A stretch of 64,000 bases of DNA from Streptomyces beigongshangae (GTDB lineage Bacteria > Actinomycetota > Actinomycetes > Streptomycetales > Streptomycetaceae), in assembly GCF_019710745.1 (NCBI RefSeq), contig NZ_JAHKJW010000002.1, forward strand, positions 172,632 to 236,631, read 5' to 3'. The notes under the pieces are model-generated. The model worked only from the letters and a program-made list of their open reading frames with translations. It was not told the origin of the DNA and did no database searches. Numbering within the stretch: the stretch's first letter is position 1; each line of letters starts with the position of its first letter. Positions 31,160 through 40,324 of this stretch are shown here, piece by piece. Made by a program: the position numbers and the translations under genes.

Positions 31160-33283
31160 GTGAGCGACACCACCGATCTGATGGGCGCACGTGTCGAGGA
31201 GACCGCTGCCGCGCCCGCCACGGACGCCTCCGCGCCTGCCACCGGTGCCGGCTCCCGTCGGCGCCGCGGTACCGGCCTCGAGGGCATGGTGCTGGCCGAG
31301 TTGCAGCAGGTCGCATCCGGCCTCGGCATCAGGGGCACCGCGCGGATGCGCAAGAGCCAGCTGATCGAGGTCATCAAGGAGGCGCAGGCCGGGGGCGGTG
31401 CTTCCCCCAAGGCCGCGTCCGCCGCCGACGCCGAGGCGAAGCCCAAGCGCCGGGCCACCTCGAAGGCCCGTACGGGTGACGAGACCGTCCCCGCCGACGG
31501 GAAGAAGGCGGACGCCGAGGCCGGGAAGGCCGTGGCGCAGCAGCAGATCGAGATTCCCGGCCAGCCCGACGGCGGCCCCTCCCGCGGCGAGGCCGAGGAC
31601 GCCCCGGCCGAGCGCCGCCGCCGTCGCGCCACCGCCGACGCGGGCAGCCCGGAGACGGTCACCGCCGAGGCGAAGACCGACCTGAAGACCGAGCCGAGGG
31701 CCGAGGCGCCCGCGCAGTCCCAGGGCGAGCCCAAGGGCGACGGCCCGGACGCCGGCGCCGAAGGCCGTCAGGGCCGCCGCGACCGCCGGGACCGCGGGGA
31801 CCGGGGGGAGCGCGGCGACCGTGACCGCGGGGGCCGCGACCGCGACCGCCGTGGCAAGGGCGACGAGCAGCAGGGCGGCCAGGGCGGCCAGGGTGGCCAG
31901 GGTGGCCAGAGCGGCAACCAGGGCGGCGGCAACCAGCAGCGCCAGGACCGACAGGACCGCCAGGACCGTCAGCAGGGCGGCGGCCGTCAGGACCGCCAGG
32001 ACCGCCAGCGGGACAACGGGCCCCAGGACGACGACGATTTCGAGGGTGGCCGCCGCGGTCGCCGCGGTCGTTACCGGGACCGCCGCGGCCGCCGCGGCCG
32101 CGACGAGTTCGGCCCCAACGAGCCGCAGGTCGCCGACGACGACGTCCTGATCCCCGTCGCGGGCATCCTGGACATCCTCGACAACTACGCGTTCATCCGT
32201 ACGTCGGGTTACCTGCCCGGCCCGAACGACGTGTACGTCTCGCTGGCCCAGGTCCGCAAGAACGGCCTGCGCAAGGGCGACCACGTCACCGGCGCCGTCC
32301 GCCAGCCCAAGGACGGCGAGCGCCGCGAGAAGTTCAACGCGCTGGTCCGCCTGGACTCCCAGAACGGCATGGCGCCCGAATCGGGGCGCGGACGGCCGGA
32401 GTTCAACAAGCTGACGCCGCTCTACCCGCAGGACCGGCTCCGCCTGGAGACCGACCCGGGCGTGCTGACGACCCGGATCATCGACCTCGTCGCGCCGATC
32501 GGCAAGGGCCAGCGCGGTCTGATCGTGGCCCCGCCGAAGACCGGCAAGACCATGATCATGCAGGCGATCGCCAACGCGATCACGCACAACAACCCCGAGT
32601 GCCACCTGATGGTCGTCCTGGTCGACGAGCGTCCGGAAGAGGTCACCGACATGCAGCGGTCGGTGAAGGGCGAGGTCATCTCCTCGACCTTCGACCGTCC
32701 CGCCGAGGACCACACCACGGTCGCCGAGCTGGCCATCGAGCGTGCCAAGCGCCTGGTGGAGCTGGGCCACGACGTCGTCGTGCTGCTCGACTCGATCACG
32801 CGTCTGGGCCGTGCGTACAACCTCGCCGCCCCGGCCTCCGGCCGCATCCTGTCCGGTGGTGTCGACTCGACCGCGCTCTACCCGCCGAAGCGCTTCTTCG
32901 GCGCCGCGCGCAACATCGAGGACGGCGGCTCGCTGACGATCCTGGCCACCGCGCTCGTCGACACCGGCTCGCGCATGGACGAGGTCATCTTCGAGGAGTT
33001 CAAGGGCACGGGCAACGCGGAGCTCAAGCTCGACCGCAAGCTCGCCGACAAGCGCATCTTCCCGGCGGTGGACGTCGACGCGTCCGGCACCCGCAAGGAG
33101 GAGATCCTGCTCGGCAGCGACGAGCTCGCGATCACCTGGAAGTTGCGCCGCGTGCTGCACGCGCTCGACCAGCAGCAGGCGATCGAGCTGCTGCTCGACA
33201 AGATGAAGCAGACGAAGTCGAACGCCGAGTTCCTGCTGCAGATCCAGAAGACGACGCCGATGCCGGGCAACGGCAACGACTGA
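31160..33283 (+). CDS. rho: Transcription termination factor Rho (actinobacterial, with insertion)
   Basis: A 707-aa hexameric RNA helicase. The N-terminal Rho domain ([20 protein letters not shown]) is followed by a roughly 230-residue hydrophilic insertion ending in Arg/Gly/Asp/Gln repeats (about 31740-32100), typical of high-GC Gram-positives and absent from the 419-aa E. coli protein. Then come the RNA-binding fold ([20 protein letters not shown]), Walker A ([16 protein letters not shown]), Walker B ([17 protein letters not shown]) and the Q/R loop region ([20 protein letters not shown]). GTG 31160 ([14 protein letters not shown]) follows GGGAAGGA. A strong terminator lies directly downstream. 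Confidence 0.96.
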   Translation: MSDTTDLMGARVEETAAAPATDASAPATGAGSRRRRGTGLEGMVLAELQQVASGLGIRGTARMRKSQLIEVIKEAQAGGGASPKAASAADAEAKPKRRATSKARTGDETVPADGKKADAEAGKAVAQQQIEIPGQPDGGPSRGEAEDAPAERRRRRATADAGSPETVTAEAKTDLKTEPRAEAPAQSQGEPKGDGPDAGAEGRQGRRDRRDRGDRGERGDRDRGGRDRDRRGKGDEQQGGQGGQGGQGGQSGNQGGGNQQRQDRQDRQDRQQGGGRQDRQDRQRDNGPQDDDDFEGGRRGRRGRYRDRRGRRGRDEFGPNEPQVADDDVLIPVAGILDILDNYAFIRTSGYLPGPNDVYVSLAQVRKNGLRKGDHVTGAVRQPKDGERREKFNALVRLDSQNGMAPESGRGRPEFNKLTPLYPQDRLRLETDPGVLTTRIIDLVAPIGKGQRGLIVAPPKTGKTMIMQAIANAITHNNPECHLMVVLVDERPEEVTDMQRSVKGEVISSTFDRPAEDHTTVAELAIERAKRLVELGHDVVVLLDSITRLGRAYNLAAPASGRILSGGVDSTALYPPKRFFGAARNIEDGGSLTILATALVDTGSRMDEVIFEEFKGTGNAELKLDRKLADKRIFPAVDVDASGTRKEEILLGSDELAITWKLRRVLHALDQQQAIELLLDKMKQTKSNAEFLLQIQKTTPMPGNGND

Positions 33284-33307
33284 CGTCACCGCCGGCGCAG
33301 CCGGTAC

Positions 33308-33349
33308 CGCGCAGGGCCGCCCCCGTCACCCCGGGGGCGGCCCTGCGCG
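33308..33349 (+). terminator. Rho gene terminator
   Basis: A 17-bp perfect stem: CGCGCAGGGCCGCCCCC (33308-33324) pairs with GGGGGCGGCCCTGCGCG (33333-33349) around an 8-base loop, 24 bp after the rho stop, followed by TTGT. Confidence 0.88.
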
Positions 33350-33560
33350 TTGTGGAGCGCGGAGGCGGACCACCGGCCGTGTCCCGTCGGTCACTCTTCG
33401 TGCCCTCCGCCTCACAGTACGGTCACAGCGTGTTGTGCAACCCTTTTTCCGGTTCACCCGTCTCAACGGACAGACCCTGACAGAGGCGTCACGACATCCG
33501 ACCACGCCTGACCCCGACCGCAGGGGGTAGCCGGGAGAACCAGCGAGGACCGAGGAGCCC

Positions 33561-34664
33561 ATGCCTGCCGAGAGCACACCGGAGCCCGAGAGCACGCCGG
33601 AGGGCGGCCGCCGCACGACGCGCAGCCGGCGCCGCAGGGCGCTGCTCGTCGCCGCCTGGTCCGCGGCGGGAGTCCTCGTCCTGGGCGGCACCGGCCTCGG
33701 ATACCTGTACGTCAACCTCAACGACAACATCAGGACCGTCGACATCGACCAGGCCCTCGGCACCGACCGGCCCCTGGACGTCGACGACGGTTCCCAGGAC
33801 ATCCTCGTCCTGGGCTCCGACACCCGCTCCGGCAGCAACAAGGAGCTCGGCGGCGGCGCCGACGACGGCAGCGCCCGCTCGGACACCGCGATGGTCGTGC
33901 ACGTCTACGAGGGCCACCGGAAGGCCAGTGTGGTCTCCATACCCCGTGACACCCTCGTGCCGCGGCCCTCGTGCACCGACGACGAGGGCGTCACGCACGA
34001 CGCCGCGTCCCTGGCCATGTTCAACTCGGCGTACTCCACGGGCGGCGCCGCCTGCGCGGTGAAGACCGTCGAGGCGATGACCGGCATCCGCATGGACCAC
34101 TACGTCGAGGTCGATTTCAGCGGCTTCCGGAAGCTGATCGACGAGCTCGGCGGCGTCGAGGTCACCACGACCGAGGACATCGAGGACAGGGACAGCCACC
34201 TCGACCTGGAGGCCGGCACGCACCGGCTCACCGGCGAACAGGCGCTCGGCCTGGTCCGTACGCGCCACGGGGTCGGCGACGGCTCCGACCTCGGCCGTAT
34301 CCAGCTCCAGCAGGCGTTCGTCAGGGCCCTGGTCGAGCAGGTGTCGGACATAGGCGTGCTGAGCAGCCCGAAGAACCTGTACGACCTCGCCGACACGGCC
34401 ACCGGGACCGTCACCACCGACTCCGACCTGGACTCGGTCAAGGACCTGGCCTCCTTCGCCCACGGGCTCAAGGGAATCGATTCGTCGAACATGCACATGG
34501 TCACGATGCCGGTCCGGTACGACCCCGCGGACGGCAACCGCGTCCTGGTCCAGCGGAAGAAGGCCGAACAGGTCTGGGACGCGCTGAAGAACGACCGTCC
34601 GATCCCGGAGTCGGCGACGCGGGACACGGCGACGGGTGACGCGAAGGGCGTCGTCACGGGGTGA
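33561..34664 (+). CDS. LytR-CpsA-Psr (LCP) family protein
   Basis: A 367-aa membrane-anchored protein, probably attaching anionic glycopolymers to peptidoglycan. It has an Arg-rich cytoplasmic start ([18 protein letters not shown]), one membrane span (about residues 30-58: [20 protein letters not shown]) and the LCP domain: [58 protein letters not shown] and [20 protein letters not shown], with the conserved Arg/Asp residues. The WecA-like transferase 6 kb away could provide lipid-linked substrate, but that link is inference. Confidence 0.92.
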   Translation: MPAESTPEPESTPEGGRRTTRSRRRRALLVAAWSAAGVLVLGGTGLGYLYVNLNDNIRTVDIDQALGTDRPLDVDDGSQDILVLGSDTRSGSNKELGGGADDGSARSDTAMVVHVYEGHRKASVVSIPRDTLVPRPSCTDDEGVTHDAASLAMFNSAYSTGGAACAVKTVEAMTGIRMDHYVEVDFSGFRKLIDELGGVEVTTTEDIEDRDSHLDLEAGTHRLTGEQALGLVRTRHGVGDGSDLGRIQLQQAFVRALVEQVSDIGVLSSPKNLYDLADTATGTVTTDSDLDSVKDLASFAHGLKGIDSSNMHMVTMPVRYDPADGNRVLVQRKKAEQVWDALKNDRPIPESATRDTATGDAKGVVTG

Positions 34665-34922
34665 CGGCACCCTGCGGCGGGGCTGCGCCCCGGGGCGGCA
34701 GGGGGCGGGTGCCTCGCGCCGAGGGCGGGTGCGGGTGCGCCGGGGCTGGTCGCGCGGTTCCCCGCGCCCCTCACGGGGCCGGGGCCCGGCCCCGGGAATA
34801 CCCACGGCCGTCCCCCGGTTTGGGGAGATGGCACCAGTCCTGGCAGACTGGACAGTCGGCTCCGGTTCACGCCCCGCATCCCGCGGCAGCGACCCGGCGC
34901 CCTCCCGAAACTAGGAGACACC
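34665..34922. other. GC-rich gap before rpmE
   Basis: 258 bp made mostly of G/C runs (GGGGCTGCGCCCCGGGG type dyads), probably the LCP terminator, then the rpmE leader with TAGGAGACACC as SD. No gene is seen. Confidence 0.55.
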
Positions 34923-35144
34923 TTGAAGCGCGACATCCACCCCGAGTACGTCGAGACGCAGGTCAGCTGCACCTGTGGCGCGTCGTTCACCACCCGCAGC
35001 ACGATCTCCAGCGGCACCGTCCGTGCCGAGGTCTGCTCCGAGTGCCACCCGTTCTACACGGGCAAGCAGAAGATCCTCGACACCGGTGGCCGCGTGGCCC
35101 GCTTCGAGGCCCGCTTCGGCAAGGCCGCGGCGGCCAAGAAGTAG
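34923..35144 (+). CDS. rpmE: Ribosomal protein bL31 (zinc-binding form)
   Basis: A 73-aa 50S subunit protein that starts at TTG 34923 ([20 protein letters not shown]). It carries the four-cysteine zinc site CTC...CSEC ([25 protein letters not shown]), so it is the C+ form that Streptomyces uses when zinc is ample. TAGGAGA lies upstream. It is followed by a terminator hairpin and then prfA. Confidence 0.95.
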   Translation: MKRDIHPEYVETQVSCTCGASFTTRSTISSGTVRAEVCSECHPFYTGKQKILDTGGRVARFEARFGKAAAAKK

Positions 35145-35153
35145 CGACCTCAC

Positions 35154-35203
35154 AGCGCCGGTCTCCGTCGCCTCCGACCAGGAGGCGCCGGGACCGGCGC
35201 TTT
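35154..35203 (+). terminator. Terminator after rpmE
   Basis: AGCGCCGGTCTCC pairs with GGGACCGGCGCTT (35189-35202) with an inner CGCCTCC/GGAGGCG stem, starting 10 bp after the rpmE stop and followed by TTTGC. Confidence 0.75.
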
Positions 35204-35356
35204 GCGGTGCAGCGTCCCCGCAGCTTCCCCCCCCGCTGCAGCCCCTTCTCCCCGCTCTCGGCGTCGATCGGGCGCCGATCGAGCAGGGGAACCCCCATGC
35301 CGTACCTACGTCCCCGGGCCCGAGACGGTGCCGGGGGCAGCCCATTGGAGCCGGAG

Positions 35357-36433
35357 ATGTTCGAGGCGGTCGAGGAACTCATCGGCGAGCACGCCGATCT
35401 GGAGAAGAAGCTCGCTGACCCGTCGGTCCACGCCGATCAGGCCAACGCGCGCAAGCTCAACAAGCGCTATGCCGAGCTGACCCCGATCGTGGCGACCTAC
35501 CGCTCCTGGAAGCAGACCGGGGACGACATCGAGACGGCCAAGGAGTTCGTCGCCGACGACCCCGACTTCGCCGCCGAGGTCAAGGAGCTGGAGAAGCAGC
35601 GCGAGGAACTGACGGAGAAGCTGCGGCTGCTCCTCGTCCCGCGCGACCCCAGCGACGACAAGGACGTCATCCTGGAGATCAAGGCGGGCGCGGGCGGCGA
35701 CGAGTCGGCGCTGTTCGCCGGCGACCTGCTGCGCATGTACCTGCGGTACGCCGAGCGCGTCGGCTGGAAGACCGAGATCATCGACTCCACCGAGTCCGAG
35801 CTGGGCGGCTACAAGGACGTCCAGGTCGCCGTGAAGACCAAGGGCGGCAACGGCGCCACCGAGCCCGGCCAGGGCGTCTGGGCCCGGATGAAGTACGAGG
35901 GCGGCGTGCACCGCGTGCAGCGCGTGCCCTCCACCGAGTCGCAGGGCCGGATCCACACCTCCGCCGCCGGTGTGCTGGTCACGCCCGAGGCCGAGGAGGT
36001 CGACGTCGAGATCCACGCGAACGACCTGCGGATCGACGTCTACCGCTCCTCCGGACCCGGCGGCCAGTCCGTCAACACCACCGACTCCGCCGTGCGCATC
36101 ACGCACCTCCCCACCGGGGTCGTCGCCTCCTGCCAGAACGAGAAGAGCCAGCTGCAGAACAAGGAGCAGGCGATGCGCATCCTGCGCTCCAGGCTCCTCG
36201 CCGCGGCGCAGGAGGAGGCGGAGCGCGAGGCCGCGGACGCCCGCCGCAGCCAGGTCCGCACCGTCGACCGCTCCGAGAAGATCCGTACGTACAACTTTCC
36301 GGAGAACCGCATCTCGGACCACCGCGTCGGGTTCAAGGCGTACAACTTGGACCAGGTGCTCGACGGCGACCTCGACGCGGTGATCCAGGCATGTGTGGAC
36401 GCCGACTCGGCGGCCAAGCTCGCCGCCGCGTAA
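35357..36433 (+). CDS. prfA: Peptide chain release factor 1
   Basis: A 358-aa class-I release factor (UAA/UAG). The GGQ motif sits in [20 protein letters not shown], with [20 protein letters not shown] before it. The C-terminal [20 protein letters not shown] is typical of RF1. ATG 35357 ([20 protein letters not shown]) gives the standard length; GGAGCCGGAG lies upstream. prmC, encoding the methyltransferase for the GGQ glutamine, follows 44 bp later. Confidence 0.96.
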   Translation: MFEAVEELIGEHADLEKKLADPSVHADQANARKLNKRYAELTPIVATYRSWKQTGDDIETAKEFVADDPDFAAEVKELEKQREELTEKLRLLLVPRDPSDDKDVILEIKAGAGGDESALFAGDLLRMYLRYAERVGWKTEIIDSTESELGGYKDVQVAVKTKGGNGATEPGQGVWARMKYEGGVHRVQRVPSTESQGRIHTSAAGVLVTPEAEEVDVEIHANDLRIDVYRSSGPGGQSVNTTDSAVRITHLPTGVVASCQNEKSQLQNKEQAMRILRSRLLAAAQEEAEREAADARRSQVRTVDRSEKIRTYNFPENRISDHRVGFKAYNLDQVLDGDLDAVIQACVDADSAAKLAAA

Positions 36434-36476
36434 CCACGCTCCCAGCCCACCAGACCGCTCAGCCCGGAGGACCAGC

Positions 36477-37358
36477 GTGCAGCAACATCTTGGGGGGCGA
36501 CCCCCGAACCCCCGCGGCGTGCTGCTCGCGGAGGTGGCCCAGGCCACCCAGCGGCTGGCCGACGCCGGTGTGCCCTCGCCGCGCAACGACGCCGAGGAAC
36601 TCGCCGCGTTCGTGCACGGCGTGAAGCGGGGCGAGCTGCACACCGTCAAGGACGCGGACTTCGACGCCCGGTACTGGGAGGTCATCGCGCGCCGCGAGGC
36701 CCGCGAGCCGCTCCAGCACATCACCGGACGGGCCTACTTCCGGTATCTGGAGCTGCAGGTCGGGCCGGGTGTGTTCGTACCGCGGCCGGAGACCGAGTCC
36801 GTGGTCGGCTGGGCCATAGACGCCGTGCGCGCGATGGACGTCGTGGAACCGCTGATCGTCGACCTGTGCACCGGCTCGGGCGCCATCGCACTCGCCCTCG
36901 CCCAGGAGGTGCCGCGCTCCCGCGTGCACGCCGTCGAGCTGTCCGAGGACGCCCTGCGGTGGACCCGCAAGAACGTCGAGGGGTCCAGGGTCGACCTGCG
37001 CCAGGGGGACGCCCTGGACGCCTTCCCCGACCTGGACGGCCAGGTGGACCTCGTGATCACGAACCCGCCGTACATCCCGCTCACCGAGTGGGAGTACGTC
37101 GCGCCGGAGGCCCGGGACCACGATCCCGAGCTCTCCCTGTTCTCGGGGGAGGACGGCCTCGACCTGATCCGGGGCCTGGAGCGCACCGCGCACCGGCTGC
37201 TGCGGCCCGGTGGTGTCGTCGTCGTCGAGCACGCGGACACCCAGGGCGGCCAGGTGCCGTGGATCTTCACCGAGGAGCGGGGTTGGGCCGACGCCGCCGA
37301 CCACCCCGACCTCAACAACAGGCCGCGGTTCGCGACGGCCCGCAGGGCGACGCCATGA
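36477..37358 (+). CDS. prmC: Release-factor glutamine methyltransferase
   Basis: A 293-aa SAM methyltransferase that methylates the GGQ glutamine of release factors. Motifs: LQHITGRAYFRYLELQVGPG, VFVPRPETESVVGWAID, VDLCTGSGAIALALAQE (SAM loop) and VDLVITNPPYIPLTEWEYV (NPPY). GTG 36477 has CGGAGGA upstream; it adds about 15 residues (VQQHLGGRPPNPRG) before the usual family start LLAEVAQATQRL. The stop overlaps the ATG of the next small frame. Confidence 0.94.
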   Translation: MQQHLGGRPPNPRGVLLAEVAQATQRLADAGVPSPRNDAEELAAFVHGVKRGELHTVKDADFDARYWEVIARREAREPLQHITGRAYFRYLELQVGPGVFVPRPETESVVGWAIDAVRAMDVVEPLIVDLCTGSGAIALALAQEVPRSRVHAVELSEDALRWTRKNVEGSRVDLRQGDALDAFPDLDGQVDLVITNPPYIPLTEWEYVAPEARDHDPELSLFSGEDGLDLIRGLERTAHRLLRPGGVVVVEHADTQGGQVPWIFTEERGWADAADHPDLNNRPRFATARRATP

Positions 37359-37495
37359 CGACGGCGACCCGTCGCGCGCACCACGCAGACAGCACAGACA
37401 GCACAGACGGCACTGACAGTGCAGACGGCACAGACGGCATGGAATTCGTCAGGTACGCGGCCGACGGGGCCCGCGTGTTCGAGGAGGCTTGCTGA
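37355..37495 (+). CDS. Possible small protein between prmC and sua5
   Basis: A 46-aa frame whose ATG overlaps the prmC stop (ATGA) and whose stop ends 1 bp before the sua5 ATG. Residues 10-27 are an Asp/Ser/Thr/Gly repeat (ADSTDSTDGTDSADGTDG) encoded by about seven ACAGAC-type units; the end is MEFVRYAADGARVFEEAC. The tight spacing argues for translation. The simple repeat argues that it could merely be a spacer. I do not recognise a family. Confidence 0.4.
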   Translation: MTTATRRAHHADSTDSTDGTDSADGTDGMEFVRYAADGARVFEEAC

Positions 37496-37496
37496 C

Positions 37497-38144
37497 ATGG
37501 CACGGCGATACGACACCAACGACGCGACCGACCGCACGACGGGTCTGCGCGAGGCCGCGTCCGCCGTCCGCCGGGGCGAGCTCGTGGTGCTGCCGACCGA
37601 CACCGTGTACGGGATCGGCGCGGACGCGTTCAGCTCGGAGGCCGTGTCCGACCTGCTGGAGGCCAAGGGCCGCGGCAGGAACATGCCCACGCCCGTCCTC
37701 ATCGGCTCTCCGAACACCCTGCACGGCCTGGTCACGGACTTCTCCGAGATGGCCTGGGAGCTCGTCGACGCCTTCTGGCCGGGCGCGCTGACCCTCGTCG
37801 CCAGGCACCAGCCGTCCCTGCAGTGGGACCTGGGCGACACCCGGGGCACCGTCGCGGTCCGCATGCCGCTGCACCCGGTGGCCATCGAGCTGCTGACCGA
37901 GACCGGCCCGATGGCCGTCTCGTCCGCGAACCTCACGGGACACCCGTCCCCCGAGGACTGCGACGCCGCGCAGGAGATGCTCGGCGACTCCGTCTCCGTG
38001 TACCTGGACGGCGGTCCGACCCCCGGCATCGTCCCGTCGTCGATCGTCGACGTGACGGGCGAGGTCCCGGTGCTGCTGCGGGCGGGGGCGCTGTCGGCCG
38101 AGGAGCTGCGCAAGGTCGTACCCGACCTCGAGGTGGCGAATTGA
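37497..38144 (+). CDS. L-threonylcarbamoyladenylate synthase (Sua5/YrdC)
   Basis: A 215-aa enzyme that makes threonylcarbamoyl-AMP for tRNA t6A. YrdC motifs: LVVLPTDTVYGIGADAFSSE, KGRGRNMPTPVLIGS, FWPGALTLVARHQ, TVAVRMPLHP and MAVSSANLTGHPSPEDC. It lacks the C-terminal Sua5 domain, so it is the short form. ATG 37497 is chosen by synteny with the preceding stop. The following TTG start overlaps its stop. Confidence 0.93.
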   Translation: MARRYDTNDATDRTTGLREAASAVRRGELVVLPTDTVYGIGADAFSSEAVSDLLEAKGRGRNMPTPVLIGSPNTLHGLVTDFSEMAWELVDAFWPGALTLVARHQPSLQWDLGDTRGTVAVRMPLHPVAIELLTETGPMAVSSANLTGHPSPEDCDAAQEMLGDSVSVYLDGGPTPGIVPSSIVDVTGEVPVLLRAGALSAEELRKVVPDLEVAN

Positions 38145-38821
38145 CAGCCCCTGACGCGGGGCGTGGCATAGGCACGGGAACGGGGGGCTCGGGGGCTTAC
38201 GGCGACGGGGCCTTCGGCGACTCCTCCTTTCGCATCCTCCACGTCAGCACCGGCAACGTGTGCCGCTCGCCGATCACCGAGCGGCTGACCCGCCACGCCC
38301 TGGCGGACCGGCTCGGCGACCCCCTGGGCGGCGGCCTGATCGTGGAGAGCGCCGGCACCTGGGGGCACGAGGGCGCGCCCATGGAGGCCAACGCCGAGAC
38401 GGTCCTCGCGGACTTCGGCGCGGACCCCTCCGGCTTCGTGGGCCGCGAACTGCTGGACGAGCACGTCATCAAGGCCGACCTGGTGCTCACCGCGACCCGC
38501 GACCACCGAGCCCAGGTCATCTCCATGGGCCATTCGGCGGGCCTGCGCACCTTCACCCTGAAGGAGTTCACCCGTCTGGTCCGGGCCATAGACCCCGCGA
38601 CGCTGCCGCCCCTGGACGACGGCATGGTCGAACGCGCGCGGGCCCTGGTCCGTGCCGCGGCGGCGCTGCGCGGGTGGCTGCTGGCCCCGACGGCGGAGGC
38701 GGACGAGGTGTACGACCCGTACGGGGCGCCCCTGCCGTTCTTCCGCTCGGTGGGGGAGGAGATCCAGCAGGCCCTGGATCCGGTGGTCACGGCGCTGACG
38801 GGGGCGCCCGCGGGCAGGTGA
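38141..38821 (+). CDS. Low-molecular-weight phosphatase-like protein with Cys to Ser in the P-loop
   Basis: A 226-aa protein with the LMW protein-tyrosine-phosphatase fold: ILHVSTGNVCRSPITERLTR at about residue 32, then LIVESAGTWGHEGAPM and ADLVLTATRDHRAQVISMGH. The family P-loop is C-T-G-N-x-C-R-S; here the first, nucleophilic Cys is Ser (codon AGC), although Arg and the second Cys remain. The usual acid DPF/DPY region is also altered (IDPATLPPLDDG). So phosphatase activity is doubtful. TTG 38141 overlaps the sua5 stop; an N-terminal Gly-rich tail of about 30 residues precedes the domain. Confidence 0.85.
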   Translation: MTAPDAGRGIGTGTGGSGAYGDGAFGDSSFRILHVSTGNVCRSPITERLTRHALADRLGDPLGGGLIVESAGTWGHEGAPMEANAETVLADFGADPSGFVGRELLDEHVIKADLVLTATRDHRAQVISMGHSAGLRTFTLKEFTRLVRAIDPATLPPLDDGMVERARALVRAAAALRGWLLAPTAEADEVYDPYGAPLPFFRSVGEEIQQALDPVVTALTGAPAGR

Positions 38822-38944
38822 CCCGGGCGCGCGGGAGTGCGGCGGGGGCAGGGCGGGCAGGGCCGTCCGGGTGTGACACCGGGCGCGGGTGCGCACGCGG
38901 TCCTACATTGGACACAGCGTCCCCGTCGAGGTCCGGAGTCCGCC

Positions 38945-40198
38945 ATGCCGGTCGCACACCCGCTTGAGAGCCCGCCGTCGGCCGATGTGCTCGGCCGGCA
39001 GGATCCGGAACTGGCCGAGATCCTCCGCGCGGAGCGGGAGCGGCAGTCGACGACGCTGCAGCTGATCGCCGCCGAGAACTTCAGCTCGCCGGCCGTCCTG
39101 GCCGCGCTGGGCTCGCCGCTCGCCAACAAGTACGCCGAGGGGTATCCCGGCGCCCGGCACCACGGCGGCTGCGAACTGGTCGACATGGCCGAGCGGACGG
39201 CCGTGGAGCGCGCGAAGGCGCTCTTCGGCGCCGCGCACGCCAATGTGCAGCCCCACTCCGGGAGTTCGGCCGTCCTGGCCGCCTACGCCGCCCTGCTGCG
39301 CCCCGGTGACACCGTTCTCGCGCTGGGGCTGCCGCACGGCGGCCACCTCACGCACGGGTCGCCCGCCAACTTCTCCGGCCGGTGGTTCGACTTCGTCGGG
39401 TACGGCGTCGATCCGGAGAGCGGGCTCATCGACCACGAGCAGGTGCGGGCGCTGGCCCGCGCGCACCGGCCCAAGGCCATCGTGTGCGGGTCCATCTCCT
39501 ACCCGCGGCACATGGACTACGCCGCGTTCCGCGCGGTGGCGGACGAGGTCGGCGCGTACCTCATCGCCGACGCCGCGCACCCCATCGGCCTCGTCGCCGG
39601 GGGAGCGGCGCCCAGCCCGGTCCCGTACGCCGATGTCGTGTGCGCGACCACCCACAAGGTGCTGCGCGGCCCGCGCGGCGGCATGCTGCTGTGCGGGAGC
39701 GAGCTGGCCCAGCGGGTGGACCGGGCGGTCTTCCCCTTCACCCAGGGCGGGGCGCAGATGAACACCGTCGCCGCGAAGGCCGTCGCGTTCGGCGAGGCGG
39801 CGGCACCGGCGTTCGCCGGGTACGCCCGTCAGGTGGTCGCCAACGCGCGAACGCTCGCGCGCTGCCTGACGGCCGAGGGGTTCACGGTCACCACCGGCGG
39901 CACCGACACCCATCTGCTGACCGTGGACCCGGCGCCGCTCGGGGTGGACGGCCGGACCGCCCGCGGCCGGCTCGCCGCCGCCGGGGTGTTCCTCGACACC
40001 TGCGCGCTGCCCGGCCCGGGGGTGCGGGGGCTGCGTCTGGGCACGGCCGCCGTCACCACGCAGGGCATGGGGGAGACGGAGATGGCCCGGATCGCGGCGC
40101 TGTCCGCAGCGGCCGCGCGGGACGAGTCCGCGGCCCTGCGGGTCCGTGGAGAAGTGCGGGAGCTGACCGGGAGATTTCCGCCTCATCCCGGCGGGTGA
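38945..40198 (+). CDS. glyA: Serine hydroxymethyltransferase family protein, divergent active site
   Basis: A 417-aa PLP enzyme of the SHMT family, which interconverts serine and glycine with tetrahydrofolate. Motifs: LQLIAAENFSSPAVLAALGS, ANVQPHSGSSAVLAAYAALL, GLPHGGHLTHGSPANFSGRW, YLIADAAHPIGLVAGG and the PLP lysine in CATTHKVLRGPRGGML. The usual YPGKRYYGGCE is YPGARHHGGCE, and ADMAH is ADAAH. In E. coli the second Tyr of that pair is important for catalysis. This is therefore probably a paralogue with changed activity, unless it is the only copy. Confidence 0.85.
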   Translation: MPVAHPLESPPSADVLGRQDPELAEILRAERERQSTTLQLIAAENFSSPAVLAALGSPLANKYAEGYPGARHHGGCELVDMAERTAVERAKALFGAAHANVQPHSGSSAVLAAYAALLRPGDTVLALGLPHGGHLTHGSPANFSGRWFDFVGYGVDPESGLIDHEQVRALARAHRPKAIVCGSISYPRHMDYAAFRAVADEVGAYLIADAAHPIGLVAGGAAPSPVPYADVVCATTHKVLRGPRGGMLLCGSELAQRVDRAVFPFTQGGAQMNTVAAKAVAFGEAAAPAFAGYARQVVANARTLARCLTAEGFTVTTGGTDTHLLTVDPAPLGVDGRTARGRLAAAGVFLDTCALPGPGVRGLRLGTAAVTTQGMGETEMARIAALSAAAARDESAALRVRGEVRELTGRFPPHPGG

Positions 40199-40324
40199 GG
40201 GGGAGAGGGGCCGGGACGCACAGCCACTCGTGCAACCATCGGCCCTACCCGGAAGTCCCCAACCGTATGCGCACGAAGCTAGGGTGTGGGGCTGAGACGG
40301 CTAGCGAGACCTGTGGGGAAGCCC

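Noticed and set aside
31740..32100. Gly/Gln/Arg repeats in rho as a mobile repeat or sequencing error
   Set aside because: Such insertions are normal in Rho of high-GC Gram-positives, and the frame is intact.
30935..33289. A 784-codon open frame opposite rho
   Set aside because: Antisense shadow, Leu/Ala/Val repetitive because of the Arg/Gly/Gln repeats in rho.
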